DNA from: Methylovorus sp. MM2
GTDB lineage: Bacteria; Pseudomonadota; Gammaproteobacteria; Burkholderiales; Methylophilaceae
Direction of reading: 5' to 3'
DNA length: 64,000 bases
Assembly: GCF_001648895.1 (NCBI RefSeq)
Contig: NZ_LXUF01000016.1
Span: 1 to 64,000, forward strand
Position 1 is the stretch's first letter; each line of letters begins with the position of its first letter. The position numbers and the translations under genes were made by a program. Shown in pieces: positions 26,066 to 37,878 of this stretch. Under the pieces are notes generated by a model. It searched no databases, had not been told where the DNA came from, and saw only the letters and a list, made by a program, of their open reading frames with translations.

Positions 26066-26228
26066 CTTTATAGGTGTATTGCTGGTGAATGTAATACAGT
26101 GTTTGTCTTGTGGTAACGTTAGCTTTATCAGGATGTGTCAGCAAAGAGAAGCTTCGATGTTCTTTATGTTGTCATCTCACCTTTACACAATATCCGGCTT
26201 TCAAGAGTTGGGTTAACTAGGGCTGAAC

Positions 26229-26585
26229 ATGCTGGAAAATTATTTTCCTATCCTGTTGTTCATCATCGTCGGCTTAGGTGTTGGCGTTGGTCCTCTCGTT
26301 CTGGGTAAGCTGGTAGCCCCTAGCAAACCAGATGCCGAAAAGAATTCCCCTTACGAATGTGGTTTTGAGGCGTTTGAAGACGCCCGCATGAAATTTGACG
26401 TTCGTTATTATCTTGTCGCTATCCTGTTTATTCTTTTTGATCTTGAGATCGCATTTCTATTTCCATGGGCTGTCGTGCTGCAAGAGATTGGCATGTTTGG
26501 TTTTCTTGCGATGACGGTGTTTCTTGGCATTCTGATTGTCGGTTTTGTCTATGAATGGATGAAAGGCGCATTGGAATGGGAATAA
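26229..26585 (+). CDS. nuoA: NADH-quinone oxidoreductase subunit A
   Basis: Small membrane subunit of respiratory complex I, 118 residues, three transmembrane helices. It shows the characteristic loop [24 protein letters not shown] with the conserved cysteine and acidic residues near the quinone channel. First gene of the complete 14-gene nuo operon in the canonical A to N order. Confidence 0.96.
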   Translation: MLENYFPILLFIIVGLGVGVGPLVLGKLVAPSKPDAEKNSPYECGFEAFEDARMKFDVRYYLVAILFILFDLEIAFLFPWAVVLQEIGMFGFLAMTVFLGILIVGFVYEWMKGALEWE

Positions 26586-26655
26586 AAATCCATGCAGTAT
26601 TTTGTGGGAACGATCTCATGAAATATCCATTCATTATGGTCGAGGCGGTGGTTGC

Positions 26656-27132
26656 ATGAGTATCGAGGGCATACTGGAAAAAGGTTTTGTGACGACCACG
26701 TTGGATACGGTCATCAACTATACCCGTACGGGTTCGCTGTGGCCGATGACGTTTGGTTTGGCCTGCTGTGCTGTTGAAATGATGCATGCTGGCGCTGCCC
26801 GTTATGATTTGGATCGATTCGGTATCGTATTCCGTCCTAGCCCACGACAATCAGATGTGATGATCGTAGCAGGGACGTTGGTCAATAAGATGGCACCTGC
26901 ATTGCGTAAGGTGTATGACCAGATGGCTGAACCACGCTGGGTGATCTCGATGGGTTCATGTGCAAATGGTGGTGGTTACTATCATTACTCTTATGCGGTT
27001 GTGCGGGGTTGTGATCGTATCGTGCCTGTCGATGTCTATGTGCCGGGTTGTCCTCCAACTGCTGAGGCGTTGCTTTATGGCATTATCCAGTTGCAATCCA
27101 AGATCAAACGTACTAATACGATTGCTCGCTAG
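26656..27132 (+). CDS. nuoB: NADH-quinone oxidoreductase subunit B
   Basis: Peripheral arm subunit that holds iron-sulfur cluster N2, the last electron donor to quinone. Cysteines for the cluster are in [21 protein letters not shown] and [11 protein letters not shown]. The frame is open upstream to a TTG at 26602, but [15 protein letters not shown] is the family's usual start, with GAGGCGGTGG before it, giving 158 residues. Confidence 0.96.
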   Translation: MSIEGILEKGFVTTTLDTVINYTRTGSLWPMTFGLACCAVEMMHAGAARYDLDRFGIVFRPSPRQSDVMIVAGTLVNKMAPALRKVYDQMAEPRWVISMGSCANGGGYYHYSYAVVRGCDRIVPVDVYVPGCPPTAEALLYGIIQLQSKIKRTNTIAR

Positions 27133-27151
27133 GGATGATCGGTAAATATAA

Positions 27152-27748
27152 ATGACAACACGCCTTGAACGACTTGCCGAGAATCTAAAGACTACTTTAG
27201 GTGAAAAACTATCCAAGTTTTCGGAGCATGTCGGTGAGCTGACAATCGAGTGCAAAGCTGCTGACCTGCTATCTGTATGTGTGCTCTTGCGCGATGATGA
27301 AAAACTTAAGTTCGAGCAACTCATTGATCTTTGTGGTGTTGATTATTCCGGTTATGGTGAAGGCGCATGGGAGGGCGCACGCTTTGCTGTTGTGTATCAC
27401 TTCTTATCCATTAGCCTCAATCATCGCGTGCGTTTAAAAGTATTTGCAGCGGATGACGACTTTCCTGTACTACCAACGCTGGTGGATATGTGGTCAGCCG
27501 CTAACTGGTTCGAGCGTGAAGCATTCGATCTTTATGGGTTGATGTTTGAAGGCCACCCTGATCTACGTCGATTGCTGACTGATTATGGTTTTATCGGACA
27601 TCCTTTCCGTAAAGACTTCCCAATGATCGGTAATGTCGAGATGCGCTATGACCCCGAGCAGCAGCGTGTTATTTACCAGCCAGTGACTATTGAGCCACGT
27701 GACAATGTGCCAAGAATAATTCGCGAAGAGGGCTTCCATAATGGCTGA
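27152..27748 (+). CDS. nuoC: NADH-quinone oxidoreductase subunit C
   Basis: 30-kDa-type subunit of the hydrophilic arm; separate from NuoD here (in E. coli they are fused). The signature [20 protein letters not shown] near residue 130 and the [14 protein letters not shown] block are typical. Its end overlaps the nuoD start by eight bases. Confidence 0.96.
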   Translation: MTTRLERLAENLKTTLGEKLSKFSEHVGELTIECKAADLLSVCVLLRDDEKLKFEQLIDLCGVDYSGYGEGAWEGARFAVVYHFLSISLNHRVRLKVFAADDDFPVLPTLVDMWSAANWFEREAFDLYGLMFEGHPDLRRLLTDYGFIGHPFRKDFPMIGNVEMRYDPEQQRVIYQPVTIEPRDNVPRIIREEGFHNG

Positions 27749-28994
27749 GATTCGTAATTACACGATGAACTTCGGCCCGCAACACCCTGCGGCACATGGT
27801 GTATTGCGCTTGGTACTGGAGTTAGATGGCGAAGTCATCCAGCGTGCTGATCCGCATATCGGGTTATTGCACCGCGCAACTGAAAAGTTAGCCGAAAATC
27901 GTACCTACCTGCAATCGGTGCCTTATATGGATAGATTGGACTATGTGTCCATGATGTCTAACGAGCATGCGTATGTGATGGCGATCGAGAAGCTCATGGG
28001 TATTGAAGTGCCGATTCGTGCGCAATATATCCGCGTGATGTTCGATGAGATCACACGCATCCTGAATCATCTGCTGTGGCTTGGGGCACATGCGCTGGAT
28101 GTCGGTGCGATGACTGTGTTCTTGTATGCTTTCCGTGAGCGCGAGGACTTGTTCGACTGCTACGAAGCTGTCTCTGGGGCTCGTATGCATGCGGCCTATT
28201 ATCGTCCGGGGGGTGTGTATCGTGACCTGCCGAACCGTATGCCGCAGCATGAGAACTCGAATTTTCGCAGTAAAGATGCAATCAAGAAATTAAATGAGAA
28301 CCGCCAAGGCTCGCTACTGGATTTTATCGAGGATTTTACGAATCGTTTCCCGACTTATGTCGACGAATATGAAACCTTACTCACGGATAACCGTATCTGG
28401 AAACAACGTACCGTAGGTATCGGTGTGGTATCGCCAGAACGTGCGTTAGCGCTCGGCATGAGCGGGCCAATGTTACGGGGCTCCGGCTTTGCATGGGATC
28501 TGCGTAAGAAACAGCCTTATGAGGTTTACGATAAGTTGGACTTTGACATCCCAGTTGGCGTAAATGGGGATTGTTATGACCGATATCTGGTGCGTATTGA
28601 AGAGTTCCGCCAATCAAACCGTATCGTTAAGCAATGTATCGATTGGCTACGCAAAAATCCCGGCCCGGTAATCACAGACAACTACAAAGTAGCGCCTCCT
28701 GCGCGTGAGGGGATGAAGCACGACATGGAAGCCTTGATCCATCACTTCAAACTCTTTACTGAGGGGTTCCATGTGCCGATTGGTGAGGCGTATGCTGCAG
28801 TTGAACACCCTAAAGGTGAGTTCGGCATCTATTTGATTTCTGATGGCGCTAATAAGCCATACCGTTTGAAGATTCGTGCGCCAGGGTTTCCACATCTGGC
28901 AGCATTGGATGAAATGACACGCGGACATATGATCGCTGATTTGGTCGCCATCATTGGAACGCAAGATATCGTATTCGGGGAGATTGATCGCTAA
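27741..28994 (+). CDS. nuoD: NADH-quinone oxidoreductase subunit D
   Basis: 49-kDa-type subunit forming the quinone-binding cavity with NuoB, 417 residues. It starts [20 protein letters not shown], contains [14 protein letters not shown] and the C-terminal DIVFGEIDR, all signatures of the family. Standalone NuoD is typical of beta-proteobacteria. Its stop overlaps nuoE by one base. Confidence 0.97.
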   Translation: MAEIRNYTMNFGPQHPAAHGVLRLVLELDGEVIQRADPHIGLLHRATEKLAENRTYLQSVPYMDRLDYVSMMSNEHAYVMAIEKLMGIEVPIRAQYIRVMFDEITRILNHLLWLGAHALDVGAMTVFLYAFREREDLFDCYEAVSGARMHAAYYRPGGVYRDLPNRMPQHENSNFRSKDAIKKLNENRQGSLLDFIEDFTNRFPTYVDEYETLLTDNRIWKQRTVGIGVVSPERALALGMSGPMLRGSGFAWDLRKKQPYEVYDKLDFDIPVGVNGDCYDRYLVRIEEFRQSNRIVKQCIDWLRKNPGPVITDNYKVAPPAREGMKHDMEALIHHFKLFTEGFHVPIGEAYAAVEHPKGEFGIYLISDGANKPYRLKIRAPGFPHLAALDEMTRGHMIADLVAIIGTQDIVFGEIDR

Positions 28995-29467
28995 TGTTGA
29001 CCCAAGAATCATTGAGCAAGATAGATCGTGAACTGACCAAGTATCCCGCTGATAGACGGCAGGCCGCGGTGATGTCTGCCTTGCGCATCGCGCAGACGGA
29101 AAAAGGCTGGTTGTCGAAAGAAACGATTGCCTACGTAGCAGAGTATCTCGGCATTCCTGCGATTGCCGCACTTGAGGTGGCGAGTTTTTACAATATGTAT
29201 GAACTTGAGCCTATGGGTAAATACAAGATCACGGTCTGTACCAATATCTCCTGCATGCTGCGTGATTCCGATGAGATCGTAGATCACTTGGAGAAGCGTT
29301 TAGGTATCGGGTTTAACGAAACCACAGCAGACGGTAAATTTACGTTGAAGGAAGGCGAATGTATGGGCTGTTGTGGTGGTGCGCCTTTGATGCACATCAA
29401 CAATAGTGAGATGCATGAATACCTGACGCCTGAAAAAGTCGATGAAATTCTGGAGGAGTTGAAATAA
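28994..29467 (+). CDS. nuoE: NADH-quinone oxidoreductase subunit E
   Basis: 24-kDa-type thioredoxin-fold subunit with one 2Fe-2S cluster (N1a). Cluster cysteines are in [11 protein letters not shown] and [10 protein letters not shown]. 157 residues. One-base overlaps on both sides imply tight translational coupling. Confidence 0.96.
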   Translation: MLTQESLSKIDRELTKYPADRRQAAVMSALRIAQTEKGWLSKETIAYVAEYLGIPAIAALEVASFYNMYELEPMGKYKITVCTNISCMLRDSDEIVDHLEKRLGIGFNETTADGKFTLKEGECMGCCGGAPLMHINNSEMHEYLTPEKVDEILEELK

Positions 29468-30801
29468 TGGCCTATCCTGAAACGCCTATTCAACACAGAT
29501 CAGAAAAAGAAACACTGGTTTGCCTGCGAACCATCAATGATAAGAGCCCGGCATCCTTGCAGGCCTATCTTGATGTCGGCGGTTACCAACAACTTAAACG
29601 GGTCGTTTCTGAAAAAGTAAAAGCGACTGACATCATTAGTCAGGTCAAGCTTTCTGGATTACGTGGTAGAGGCGGGGCGGGTTTTCCGACAGGCCTTAAA
29701 TGGAGCTTTATGCCACGTTATTACGATGGCACCAAGTATCTGGTATGCAATACTGATGAAGGTGAGCCTGGTACTTTTAAGGATCGCGATATTATTCGTT
29801 ATAACCCGCATCAATTGATTGAAGGTATGGCAATCGCTGCTTATACGCTGGGTGCTCGCGTGGGTTACAACTATATTCACGGCGAGATCTGGCAGGATTA
29901 CGAGATATTCGAGCGTGCTTTAGATGAAGCACGTGCGGCAGGATATCTTGGTGAAAAGATGTTCGGTACAGAATTCAATTTTGATCTATATGCCGTGCAT
30001 GGCTATGGCGCCTACATCTGCGGTGAAGAAACCGCACTGATTGAATCCATAGAGGGTAAAAAAGGTCAGCCACGTTTCAAGCCCCCTTTCCCAGCGAGTT
30101 ATGGTGTGTTCGGCAAACCAACAAATGTGAATAATACAGAGTCCTATGCGTCTATCCCTTGGATATTGCAGCATGGTGGACAGGCATTTCAGGATCTAGG
30201 TGTCGCAAACTCAGGCGGCAGTAAAATCTTTTCAGTATCTGGTCACGTAGCTCGCCCCGGTAATTATGAAGTGCGTATGGGTATGCCATTCACTGAGTTG
30301 TTGGAGATTGCTGGTGGTGTTTGGAAAGGTCGTCAGCTTAAGGCAGTGATTCCCGGCGGCCCTTCTACAGCAGTGATGCCAGCCGCTGCGATTCTTGGCG
30401 CCACGATGGATTACGATGGCTTATCTAAAGCGGGTTCGAGTCTTGGTGCAGGCTCTATGATTGTGATGGATGAAACGACTTGTATGGTGAAGACATTAAA
30501 GCGTCTTTCCTATTTTTTCTACGAAGAATCCTGTGGGCAATGTACGCCATGCCGAGAGGGTACGGGTTGGGTGTATCGAGTTATCAATCGTATCGTCAAC
30601 GGGCAAGGCCGTATGGAAGACTTAGATCTTTTGGTCGATGTGAGTAATAACATCTCGGGTCGGACGATATGTGCACTAGGCGATGCTGCAGCAACTCCTG
30701 TGCTGAGCTTTATCAAACATTTCAGACCCGAATTCGAGTATTACATCCAACACGGCAAAAGCATGGTCGAGAGCGAGATATTAGAGGTGGCATATGCTTA
30801 A
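29467..30801 (+). CDS. nuoF: NADH-quinone oxidoreductase subunit F
   Basis: 51-kDa-type NADH dehydrogenase subunit that binds NADH, FMN and cluster N3. The NADH/FMN glycine-rich region [16 protein letters not shown] is near residue 65, [14 protein letters not shown] follows, and cluster ligands are in [13 protein letters not shown] with a later CALGD. 444 residues. Confidence 0.97.
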   Translation: MAYPETPIQHRSEKETLVCLRTINDKSPASLQAYLDVGGYQQLKRVVSEKVKATDIISQVKLSGLRGRGGAGFPTGLKWSFMPRYYDGTKYLVCNTDEGEPGTFKDRDIIRYNPHQLIEGMAIAAYTLGARVGYNYIHGEIWQDYEIFERALDEARAAGYLGEKMFGTEFNFDLYAVHGYGAYICGEETALIESIEGKKGQPRFKPPFPASYGVFGKPTNVNNTESYASIPWILQHGGQAFQDLGVANSGGSKIFSVSGHVARPGNYEVRMGMPFTELLEIAGGVWKGRQLKAVIPGGPSTAVMPAAAILGATMDYDGLSKAGSSLGAGSMIVMDETTCMVKTLKRLSYFFYEESCGQCTPCREGTGWVYRVINRIVNGQGRMEDLDLLVDVSNNISGRTICALGDAAATPVLSFIKHFRPEFEYYIQHGKSMVESEILEVAYA

Positions 30802-33214
30802 TGTAGAGATAGACGGTAAAGAAGTCGAAGTCGATCACGGCTCTACCATTATCGATGCCGCTGATAAGCTTGGTGTCGCGATCCCGCGTTTTTGTTATCA
30901 CAAAAAACTCTCAGTGGCGGCAAATTGCCGTATGTGCTTGGTACAGGTAGAGAAATTCAATAAGCCACTACCTGCTTGTGCCACACCTGTGGCAGATGGC
31001 ATGAAGATATTCACACGCTCTAAAGCAGCTGTGGAAGCACAGAAAAGCGTGATGGAATTCCTGCTCATCAATCATCCGCTGGATTGTCCAATATGTGACC
31101 AAGGGGGGGAGTGTGATCTACAGGATATCGCAGTTGCCTATGGTGCACCGGCTTCTCGTTATACTGAAGAAAAGCGCGTTGTACTGAATAAGAATATCGG
31201 CCCATTGGTTTCAACGGATATGACGCGGTGTATCCAATGTACTCGCTGTGTACGCTTCCTTAAAGAGGTCGGCGGCATGATGGAGCTTGGCCTTATCAAT
31301 CGCGGCGAGCACGCAGAGATTACCGCTTATGTTGATAAGAGTGTCGATTCGGAGCTTTCAGGCAATATCATCGATCTTTGCCCTGTTGGCGCGCTGACCA
31401 GTAAGCCTTTCAGATATTCCGCACGTAGCTGGGAGTTGATTCGCCGTCCATCTATTGCAGCGCATGATGGCCTTGGTTCGCAGATCGAAGTGCATATCAA
31501 AGATAGCAAAGTCATGCGGGTATTGCCGCGTGAAAAAGAAAGCATCAATGAATGCTGGCTTTCTGACCGTGATCGCTTCTCATATGAAGGCTTGAATAGT
31601 TCTGATCGGTTGACTGTGCCGATGATCAAGCATCATGGGGAATGGCACGAGACTGACTGGAAAACGGCATTGGAGTTTGCTGCTAGTCACTTGAAAGAGA
31701 TTGTCGATACAAGCGGTTCTGATGAATTAGGCGTACTTGTCTCCCCGAATAGCACAATGGAAGAAGTGCATCTTGCGAAAAAGTTAGCGCATGGGCTAGG
31801 GTCAGATAATGTCGATTACCGTTTACGTCACACAGATTTCCGTCATGATGGCAAACGCTTAGGTGTGGTCTGGATGGGGTGCAATATCCCTGATATAGAA
31901 GATATGGATCGTATCCTCGTCATTGGCAGTAATCTGCGTAATGAACATCCATTACTCGCCAATCGTATCCGCAAAGCAGTTGCTAAAGGTGGTGAGTTGT
32001 CACTGGTGAATCCATTAGATGACGATCCTCTGATGGCGGTCAAACATAAGGCGATATGTTCACCGAATGACATGGTGAATGTACTGGCACAAATACTGAA
32101 AGCGGTTTCAGGATTGGAGCGCCTTTCTTTATGCTTGCCTAAATCGCTCAATGAGTTACTGGAAGGCGTGAAGGTTTGGGATAACAGTAAAGCCATGGCA
32201 AATAGCCTAGCAGGCCATGGTGAACTGGTTGACCTTGTGAGTCCACGCTCGGCAGTTTTTCTAGGTAATATCTCTCAGCATCACCCTCGCTATACTGAAA
32301 TATACAGCTTGGCTGAAGCTATTGCGTCTCTGTGTGGCGCCACATTCGGTGTGTTGAGCGCTGGTGCAAACAGTGTCGGCGCAAACCTTGTGGGTGCTAC
32401 ACCTCAGGTTGAAGGCTTGAACGCCAAGACGATGCTGGAAAATCCTCGCAAGGCTTATGTGCTGGTTAACGTGGAGCCAGCGCTTGATTGTCATAATGCA
32501 GCCATTGCCAAGCAGGCGATGGATAGTGCTGAATGTGTTGTCGCGCTGACATCGTTTAAATCAACTGCGCTCGATAGTGCGAGCGTGCTGCTGCCCATCG
32601 CACCATTTACCGAGACTTCCGGTACATTTATGAGTATGGAAGGCCGTGTGCAGAGCTTTGCTGCGGTCACTAAACCATTGGGAGAGGCTCGTCCAGCATG
32701 GAAAGTATTGCGTGTGCTAGGCAATATGTTAGACCTGAAAGGGTTCGATTTCGATAGCAGCGAGCAAGTGAAGAGTGAGATCTTTGGCGGCGAAAAACCA
32801 TCGACCGTTGCTTGGCGTAATCTGAATAATAATCTACGTGAATTGATCGACATCGTCGTCAAGGTCAAACTGGATAGTGACTTGCAACGTGTGGGTGAGA
32901 TTCCTCAATTCCAGTCGGATGCCATCGTGCGTCGTTCACCACCTCTGCAGAAAACCAAGTACAAGATCAAACCTAGTGCTGGTATGCATCCTGAACAGCT
33001 TGAGAAACTCAAGCTACAGGATGGTGATGTAGTCACCGTGAGACAAGGCAATGGCTCCGCAGAGTTGATTGCAAAAGCCGATATACACGTACCACATGGT
33101 TGTGTACGTGTCGCCGGTGCAAATAGTGCTACTTTGGGGCTAGGCGATTTGATGGGTGAGATCACCGTTGAAAAAGTGATTGCCACTGAACCAGCTATGG
33201 AGGCGACGACATAA
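30794..33214 (+). CDS. nuoG: NADH-quinone oxidoreductase subunit G
   Basis: Largest hydrophilic subunit, 806 residues. The first 220 residues carry the 2Fe-2S ligands ([18 protein letters not shown]), the [18 protein letters not shown] and [10 protein letters not shown] clusters, and the remainder is molybdopterin-oxidoreductase-like without a cofactor. Some loss of similarity in the C-terminal third is usual for this subunit. It overlaps nuoF by eight bases and nuoH by one. Confidence 0.96.
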   Translation: MLNVEIDGKEVEVDHGSTIIDAADKLGVAIPRFCYHKKLSVAANCRMCLVQVEKFNKPLPACATPVADGMKIFTRSKAAVEAQKSVMEFLLINHPLDCPICDQGGECDLQDIAVAYGAPASRYTEEKRVVLNKNIGPLVSTDMTRCIQCTRCVRFLKEVGGMMELGLINRGEHAEITAYVDKSVDSELSGNIIDLCPVGALTSKPFRYSARSWELIRRPSIAAHDGLGSQIEVHIKDSKVMRVLPREKESINECWLSDRDRFSYEGLNSSDRLTVPMIKHHGEWHETDWKTALEFAASHLKEIVDTSGSDELGVLVSPNSTMEEVHLAKKLAHGLGSDNVDYRLRHTDFRHDGKRLGVVWMGCNIPDIEDMDRILVIGSNLRNEHPLLANRIRKAVAKGGELSLVNPLDDDPLMAVKHKAICSPNDMVNVLAQILKAVSGLERLSLCLPKSLNELLEGVKVWDNSKAMANSLAGHGELVDLVSPRSAVFLGNISQHHPRYTEIYSLAEAIASLCGATFGVLSAGANSVGANLVGATPQVEGLNAKTMLENPRKAYVLVNVEPALDCHNAAIAKQAMDSAECVVALTSFKSTALDSASVLLPIAPFTETSGTFMSMEGRVQSFAAVTKPLGEARPAWKVLRVLGNMLDLKGFDFDSSEQVKSEIFGGEKPSTVAWRNLNNNLRELIDIVVKVKLDSDLQRVGEIPQFQSDAIVRRSPPLQKTKYKIKPSAGMHPEQLEKLKLQDGDVVTVRQGNGSAELIAKADIHVPHGCVRVAGANSATLGLGDLMGEITVEKVIATEPAMEATT

Positions 33215-34260
33215 TGTCTTTCGACGTTATATTGAACCCCTTGCAGCAGTTATTTGGTAGCTGGTGGCCGGCTATTGAACTGACAGGCTGGACATTGATC
33301 AAGATCGTGGCGATCGTGCTGCCATTGATGGGTGCTGTGGCTTATCTGACCTTGGCTGAACGTAAAGTCATCGGCTTTATGCAAGTACGTATCGGCCCTA
33401 ATCGGGTTGGTTATTTCGGGCTGCTACAACCAGTAGCTGATGGTCTTAAACTGCTCACCAAAGAGATCATTTTACCTACCGCCTCCAATAAAACATTGTT
33501 CTTACTAGGGCCGGTGCTGGCGATTGCCCCAGCATTTGCTGCATGGGCCGTGGTGCCGTTCGATCTTAATATGACGTTGGCTGATATTGATGCTGGATTG
33601 CTATACATCCTAGCGATGACTTCAGTCGCAGTCTATGGTGTGATCATTGCGGGCTGGGCATCCAATTCCAAATACGCATTCTTGGGTAGCCTTCGTTCAG
33701 CAGCGCAAATCGTATCTTATGAGATCGCGATGGGTTTTTCATTAGTCGGCGTGTTGATGTGTGCCAATAGCCTGAATCTAGGCAAGATCGTATTAGCCCA
33801 ACAGGGCGGCTTCTGGCAATGGTACTGGTTGCCGTTGTTTCCATTATTTATTGTCTACTTCATCAGTGCGGTTGCTGAGACTAACCGCGCACCATTCGAT
33901 GTGGCGGAGGGCGAGTCAGAAATCGTGGCTGGTTTCCACGTTGAATATTCAGGCATGGCATTCGCCATATTCTTCTTGGCAGAATACGCCAATATGATTT
34001 TGGTCTGTATGCTCGCCGCGATCATGTTTTTGGGTGGTTGGCTTTCACCTGTTCCCTTTTTGCCTGATAGCTTTCTCTGGCTGCTTGCTAAGGTCGGCTT
34101 CCTCTTATTCTGCTTTTTATGGTTCCGTGCGACATTCCCGCGCTACCGTTACGACCAGATCATGCGCTTGGGTTGGAAGGTATTCATCCCGATTACGCTG
34201 GTATGGATATTCGTCATTGGTGGGTTGATGCAAACCCCGTTAGCCTACTTATTCCATTGA
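33214..34260 (+). CDS. nuoH: NADH-quinone oxidoreductase subunit H
   Basis: Membrane subunit at the junction between the arms that helps form the quinone tunnel. 348 residues with eight or nine helices; signatures [18 protein letters not shown] and [27 protein letters not shown], where the second block's acidic residues are essential in the family, are intact (quoted in parts). Confidence 0.97.
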   Translation: MSFDVILNPLQQLFGSWWPAIELTGWTLIKIVAIVLPLMGAVAYLTLAERKVIGFMQVRIGPNRVGYFGLLQPVADGLKLLTKEIILPTASNKTLFLLGPVLAIAPAFAAWAVVPFDLNMTLADIDAGLLYILAMTSVAVYGVIIAGWASNSKYAFLGSLRSAAQIVSYEIAMGFSLVGVLMCANSLNLGKIVLAQQGGFWQWYWLPLFPLFIVYFISAVAETNRAPFDVAEGESEIVAGFHVEYSGMAFAIFFLAEYANMILVCMLAAIMFLGGWLSPVPFLPDSFLWLLAKVGFLLFCFLWFRATFPRYRYDQIMRLGWKVFIPITLVWIFVIGGLMQTPLAYLFH

Positions 34261-34269
34261 GCATAGCCC

Positions 34270-34761
34270 ATGATTGAAAAGATCAAATCCCTATTTTTTA
34301 GCCTGATGCTCGTTGAGTTGCTCAAAGGCATGGCGCTGACTGGCCGCTATTTCTTCGCGCGTAAGATCACGGTTCAGTTCCCTGAAGAGCGTACACCGAT
34401 GAGCCCTCGTTTTCGCGGACTACATGCTTTGCGGCGTTATCCAAATGGTGAAGAACGTTGTATTGCTTGTAAGCTTTGCGAGGCGGTTTGTCCTGCAATG
34501 GCGATTACGATCGAATCCGAACAGCGAGAAGACAATACGCGTCGCACAACGCGTTATGACATCGATCTGACTAAATGTATCTTTTGCGGATTCTGTGAAG
34601 AATCCTGCCCTGTGGATTCTATCGTCGAGACACGTATCTTTGATTACCACGGTGAGAAACGTGGTGACTTACTCTATACCAAACCCATGTTGTTGGCGGT
34701 CGGTGATAAATATGAAGAGCAGATCGCAGCAGATCGTGCTGAAGATGCAAAATTCCGGTGA
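34270..34761 (+). CDS. nuoI: NADH-quinone oxidoreductase subunit I
   Basis: 23-kDa-type subunit with two 4Fe-4S clusters (N6a/b). Both ferredoxin motifs are visible: [12 protein letters not shown] near residue 61 and [16 protein letters not shown] near 100. 163 residues, one N-terminal amphipathic helix. An 84-base gap follows before nuoJ. Confidence 0.97.
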   Translation: MIEKIKSLFFSLMLVELLKGMALTGRYFFARKITVQFPEERTPMSPRFRGLHALRRYPNGEERCIACKLCEAVCPAMAITIESEQREDNTRRTTRYDIDLTKCIFCGFCEESCPVDSIVETRIFDYHGEKRGDLLYTKPMLLAVGDKYEEQIAADRAEDAKFR

Positions 34762-34845
34762 TTTATGTTTGAGAAATAAGTCGACCTTACAAGCTACATG
34801 ACGACAAAAACTATACGACAAGACAAACTATAAGCTGAGCAATCG

Positions 34846-35493
34846 ATGATCTTCAAAGACTATGTATTCTATGTGTTAGCCGCCATATTGCTGGCTGCGG
34901 GCTTGCGTGTCATTACTGCGCGCAACCCTGTGCACGCGGCTTTATATCTCGTGCTCGCATTCTTTACAGCTGCAGGTATCTGGTTGTTACTAGAGGCGGA
35001 GTTTCTGGCGATTGCTTTGGTGCTCGTATATGTCGGTGCCGTGATGGTGCTTTTCCTGTTCGTGGTAATGATGTTGGATATCAATCTTGATAGGTTGCGC
35101 GAAGGTTTTTGGAAAGCGTTACCCATTGCATTGCCATTGGGTGTCGTCATGGTGATCGAGATGTCCATGATTCTTGGCGTAAAGACTTTTGGTGTCGATC
35201 AGGTCTCAGCACCTACGCCTCATGCGACTGGCTATAGCAACACGGCAGAGCTGGGACGCCAACTTTATACCGATTACTTATTGCCATTCGAATTGGCTGC
35301 GGTGATATTGCTTGTCGCTATCGTCGCTGCCATTGCCTTGACGTTACGCGATCGTAAAGATTCGAAATTCATTGATCCCGCAGATCAGGTCAAGGTCAAG
35401 CGTGCTGACCGAATCCGCATCGTGATGATGCAAGCGGATGTAGAAGAAAAATCAGTTCCAGCTGACGTGGCAGATAAGAAGGAGGGCGCATGA
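34846..35493 (+). CDS. nuoJ: NADH-quinone oxidoreductase subunit J
   Basis: Membrane subunit of the proton-pumping arm, 215 residues and five helices; the conserved [17 protein letters not shown] stretch of helix 3 (with the pi-bulge tyrosine) is present. The C-terminal tail is unusually charged ([10 protein letters not shown]..., rich in Lys and Asp). Overlaps nuoK by four bases. Confidence 0.95.
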   Translation: MIFKDYVFYVLAAILLAAGLRVITARNPVHAALYLVLAFFTAAGIWLLLEAEFLAIALVLVYVGAVMVLFLFVVMMLDINLDRLREGFWKALPIALPLGVVMVIEMSMILGVKTFGVDQVSAPTPHATGYSNTAELGRQLYTDYLLPFELAAVILLVAIVAAIALTLRDRKDSKFIDPADQVKVKRADRIRIVMMQADVEEKSVPADVADKKEGA

Positions 35494-35798
35494 CAGTCGG
35501 TTTATCTCATTACCTGATCTTAGGCTCGCTGCTATTTGCGCTCAGTATTGTTGGCATCTTCCTCAACCGTAAGAATGTCATCATCATTCTGATGGCGATC
35601 GAATTGATGTTGTTAGCTGTAAATCTGAATTTCATCGCATTCTCTCATTACCTGCATGACACAGCTGGCCAAGTATTCGTGTTCTTCATTCTGACGGTCG
35701 CAGCAGCCGAGTCCGCCATAGGGCTTGCGATTCTGGTGGTCTTGTTTAGAAACCTTAAAACCATCAATGTCGATGACATAGATAGCCTCAAAGGATAA
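35490..35798 (+). CDS. nuoK: NADH-quinone oxidoreductase subunit K
   Basis: Small three-helix subunit, 102 residues. Both conserved membrane glutamates are recognisable, in [14 protein letters not shown] and [14 protein letters not shown], which conduct protons next to NuoN and NuoJ. Coupled to nuoJ by ATGA. Confidence 0.96.
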   Translation: MTVGLSHYLILGSLLFALSIVGIFLNRKNVIIILMAIELMLLAVNLNFIAFSHYLHDTAGQVFVFFILTVAAAESAIGLAILVVLFRNLKTINVDDIDSLKG

Positions 35799-35820
35799 AA
35801 ATAAAAATGAAGGCACTTGT

Positions 35821-37878
35821 ATGACCGATATGCAATCCATCTACTTGCTTATCCCCTTGCTGCCGCTATTTGCTGCGGTGATCGTTGGCCTGTTTGGCAG
35901 CCAGCTGCCGCGTAGTGCCGCGCATGTGCTGACGATATTAGGTGTGGGCGCATCCTTCGCACTTTCGGCTTATGTATTCGTTGATGCTCTACAGGGAAAT
36001 GTATACAACGGTACTGTTTATACTTGGTTAACAAGTGGCGATATCAGTTTTGAAGTCGGATTCTTGGTAGATAGATTAACCGCCATGATGATGGTCGTCG
36101 TGACTTTTGTCTCATTGATGGTGCATATCTATACCATAGGCTACATGCATGAGGACCCCGGTTATAGCCGTTTCTTCAGCTACATTTCCCTGTTTACATT
36201 CTCCATGCTCATGCTGGTCATGAGTAATAATTTCATGCAATTGTTCTTCGGCTGGGAGGCTGTCGGGCTGGTCTCTTATCTATTAATCGGGTTCTGGTAC
36301 AAACGACCAACGGCAATCTATGCCAACCTCAAGGCTTTCTTGGTAAATCGTGTTGGGGATTTTGGCTTCCTGCTCGGTATCGGTATGGTGTTGTATTTCT
36401 TTGGCAGTCTGAATTACGACGCTGTATTTACGATTGCGCCACATCTTGCTGATGCAACGGTTAGTGTGATTCCGAATACCGAGTGGTCATTGATGACGAT
36501 GGTCTGTTTGTTATTGTTTGTGGGGGCGATGGGTAAATCCGCACAAGTACCTCTGCATGTCTGGTTGCCGGATTCTATGGAGGGCCCGACACCGATCTCG
36601 GCATTGATTCATGCCGCGACGATGGTTACAGCAGGCATCTTCATGGTGGCGCGTATGTCACCTTTATTCGAGCTATCCACCACCGCGCTTTCAACTGTGA
36701 TGGTGATCGGTGCGATCACCGCTTTATTCATGGGTTTTCTTGGCATCATCCAGAACGATATCAAACGCGTCGTTGCGTATTCGACATTGTCACAATTGGG
36801 ATACATGACAGTTGCTTTAGGAGCTTCGGCATATTCAGTTGCGATGTTCCATCTCATGACGCACGCCTTCTTCAAGGCCTTATTATTCTTGGCTGCGGGT
36901 TCTGTCATCATGGGTATGCATCACGATCAGGATATTCGCAATATGGGTGGATTGCGTAAATATATGCCGATCACATGGATCACCTCGCTCATCGGCTCAC
37001 TCGCATTAATCGGTACGCCGCTTTTCTCCGGTTTTTATTCCAAAGACTCAATTATCGAAGCCGTCAAGTTATCGCATATCACTGGCAGTAGCTTTGCCTA
37101 TTTCGCTGTGCTGGCTGGTGTATTCGTCACGGCTTTCTATTCATTCCGTCTGTACTTCTTGGTGTTCCACGGGAAAGAGCGCTGGATGGAAAAGCCGCAC
37201 GAAGAGCATACGCCTCATACTCATGAGGTTGCCGCGCACAGTGACGATGAGCATCATCATGTCGTACACGAAGAACATCATGGTTTAGGGCCTGACGATA
37301 AACCGCATGAGTCGCCTTGGGTCGTCACTTTCCCATTGATCGCATTGGCGATCCCTTCTGTGATTATCGGCTACGTCGCTATCGGGCCGATGTTATTTGG
37401 CGATTTCTTCAATGGTGTGATCTTTGTCGATATCCATGCGCACCCTGTAATGCATGAACTGGCTGAAGATTTTCACGGTGCAGGTGCAATGGCAATGCAT
37501 GCGCTGACTTCAGCACCATTCTGGCTGGCATTGTCAGGTGTTGTCCTGTCATGGTTCTTTTATATGAAACGGCCGGATATTCCCGCGGCTATTAAAGCGC
37601 ATACGGTGCTGATCAATAAGATACTTGAGAATAAATACGGCTTTGATAGTTTTAATGAAAAGGTCTTTGCCGCAGGCTCTCGTTTTATTGGCAATAAGTT
37701 ATGGCAGATCGGTGATGTAAAACTGATCGATGGCTTAATCGTCAATGGCACTGCACGGTTGATCGGACGCATCTCCGGCATCATTCGACAATTGCAATCC
37801 GGCCTGATCTATCACTATGCGTTTGCCATGATCATTGGCGTTTTCCTCATGCTTACTTTCTGGTTTGCGAAAATTTAA
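35821..37878 (+). CDS. nuoL: NADH-quinone oxidoreductase subunit L
   Basis: Antiporter-like distal pump subunit, 685 residues, with the long lateral helix at its C-terminal end. The conserved glutamate in FFGWEAVGLVSYLLIGFW and the lysine in GKSAQVPLHVWLPDSMEGPTP are present. A 40-residue soluble loop at about 458-497 is packed with histidine (12 His, with Asp and Glu), unlike the rest of the protein. Confidence 0.96.
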   Translation: MTDMQSIYLLIPLLPLFAAVIVGLFGSQLPRSAAHVLTILGVGASFALSAYVFVDALQGNVYNGTVYTWLTSGDISFEVGFLVDRLTAMMMVVVTFVSLMVHIYTIGYMHEDPGYSRFFSYISLFTFSMLMLVMSNNFMQLFFGWEAVGLVSYLLIGFWYKRPTAIYANLKAFLVNRVGDFGFLLGIGMVLYFFGSLNYDAVFTIAPHLADATVSVIPNTEWSLMTMVCLLLFVGAMGKSAQVPLHVWLPDSMEGPTPISALIHAATMVTAGIFMVARMSPLFELSTTALSTVMVIGAITALFMGFLGIIQNDIKRVVAYSTLSQLGYMTVALGASAYSVAMFHLMTHAFFKALLFLAAGSVIMGMHHDQDIRNMGGLRKYMPITWITSLIGSLALIGTPLFSGFYSKDSIIEAVKLSHITGSSFAYFAVLAGVFVTAFYSFRLYFLVFHGKERWMEKPHEEHTPHTHEVAAHSDDEHHHVVHEEHHGLGPDDKPHESPWVVTFPLIALAIPSVIIGYVAIGPMLFGDFFNGVIFVDIHAHPVMHELAEDFHGAGAMAMHALTSAPFWLALSGVVLSWFFYMKRPDIPAAIKAHTVLINKILENKYGFDSFNEKVFAAGSRFIGNKLWQIGDVKLIDGLIVNGTARLIGRISGIIRQLQSGLIYHYAFAMIIGVFLMLTFWFAKI

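Larger units (their letters stand above)
25866..26228. other. nuo upstream intergenic region
   Basis: This 363-bp stretch between the tRNA-Leu terminator and nuoA has no supported gene. It is AT-rich in its left half and holds the dyad at 25923-25946 and the promoter at 26037-26065. The predicted transcript would have an untranslated leader of about 155 bases; I see no clear riboswitch fold in it. Confidence 0.6.

Noticed and set aside
26602-26655. N-terminal extension of nuoB from a TTG
   Set aside because: The conserved NuoB start [11 protein letters not shown] lies at the ATG at 26656, and the extension has no counterpart in the family as I know it.
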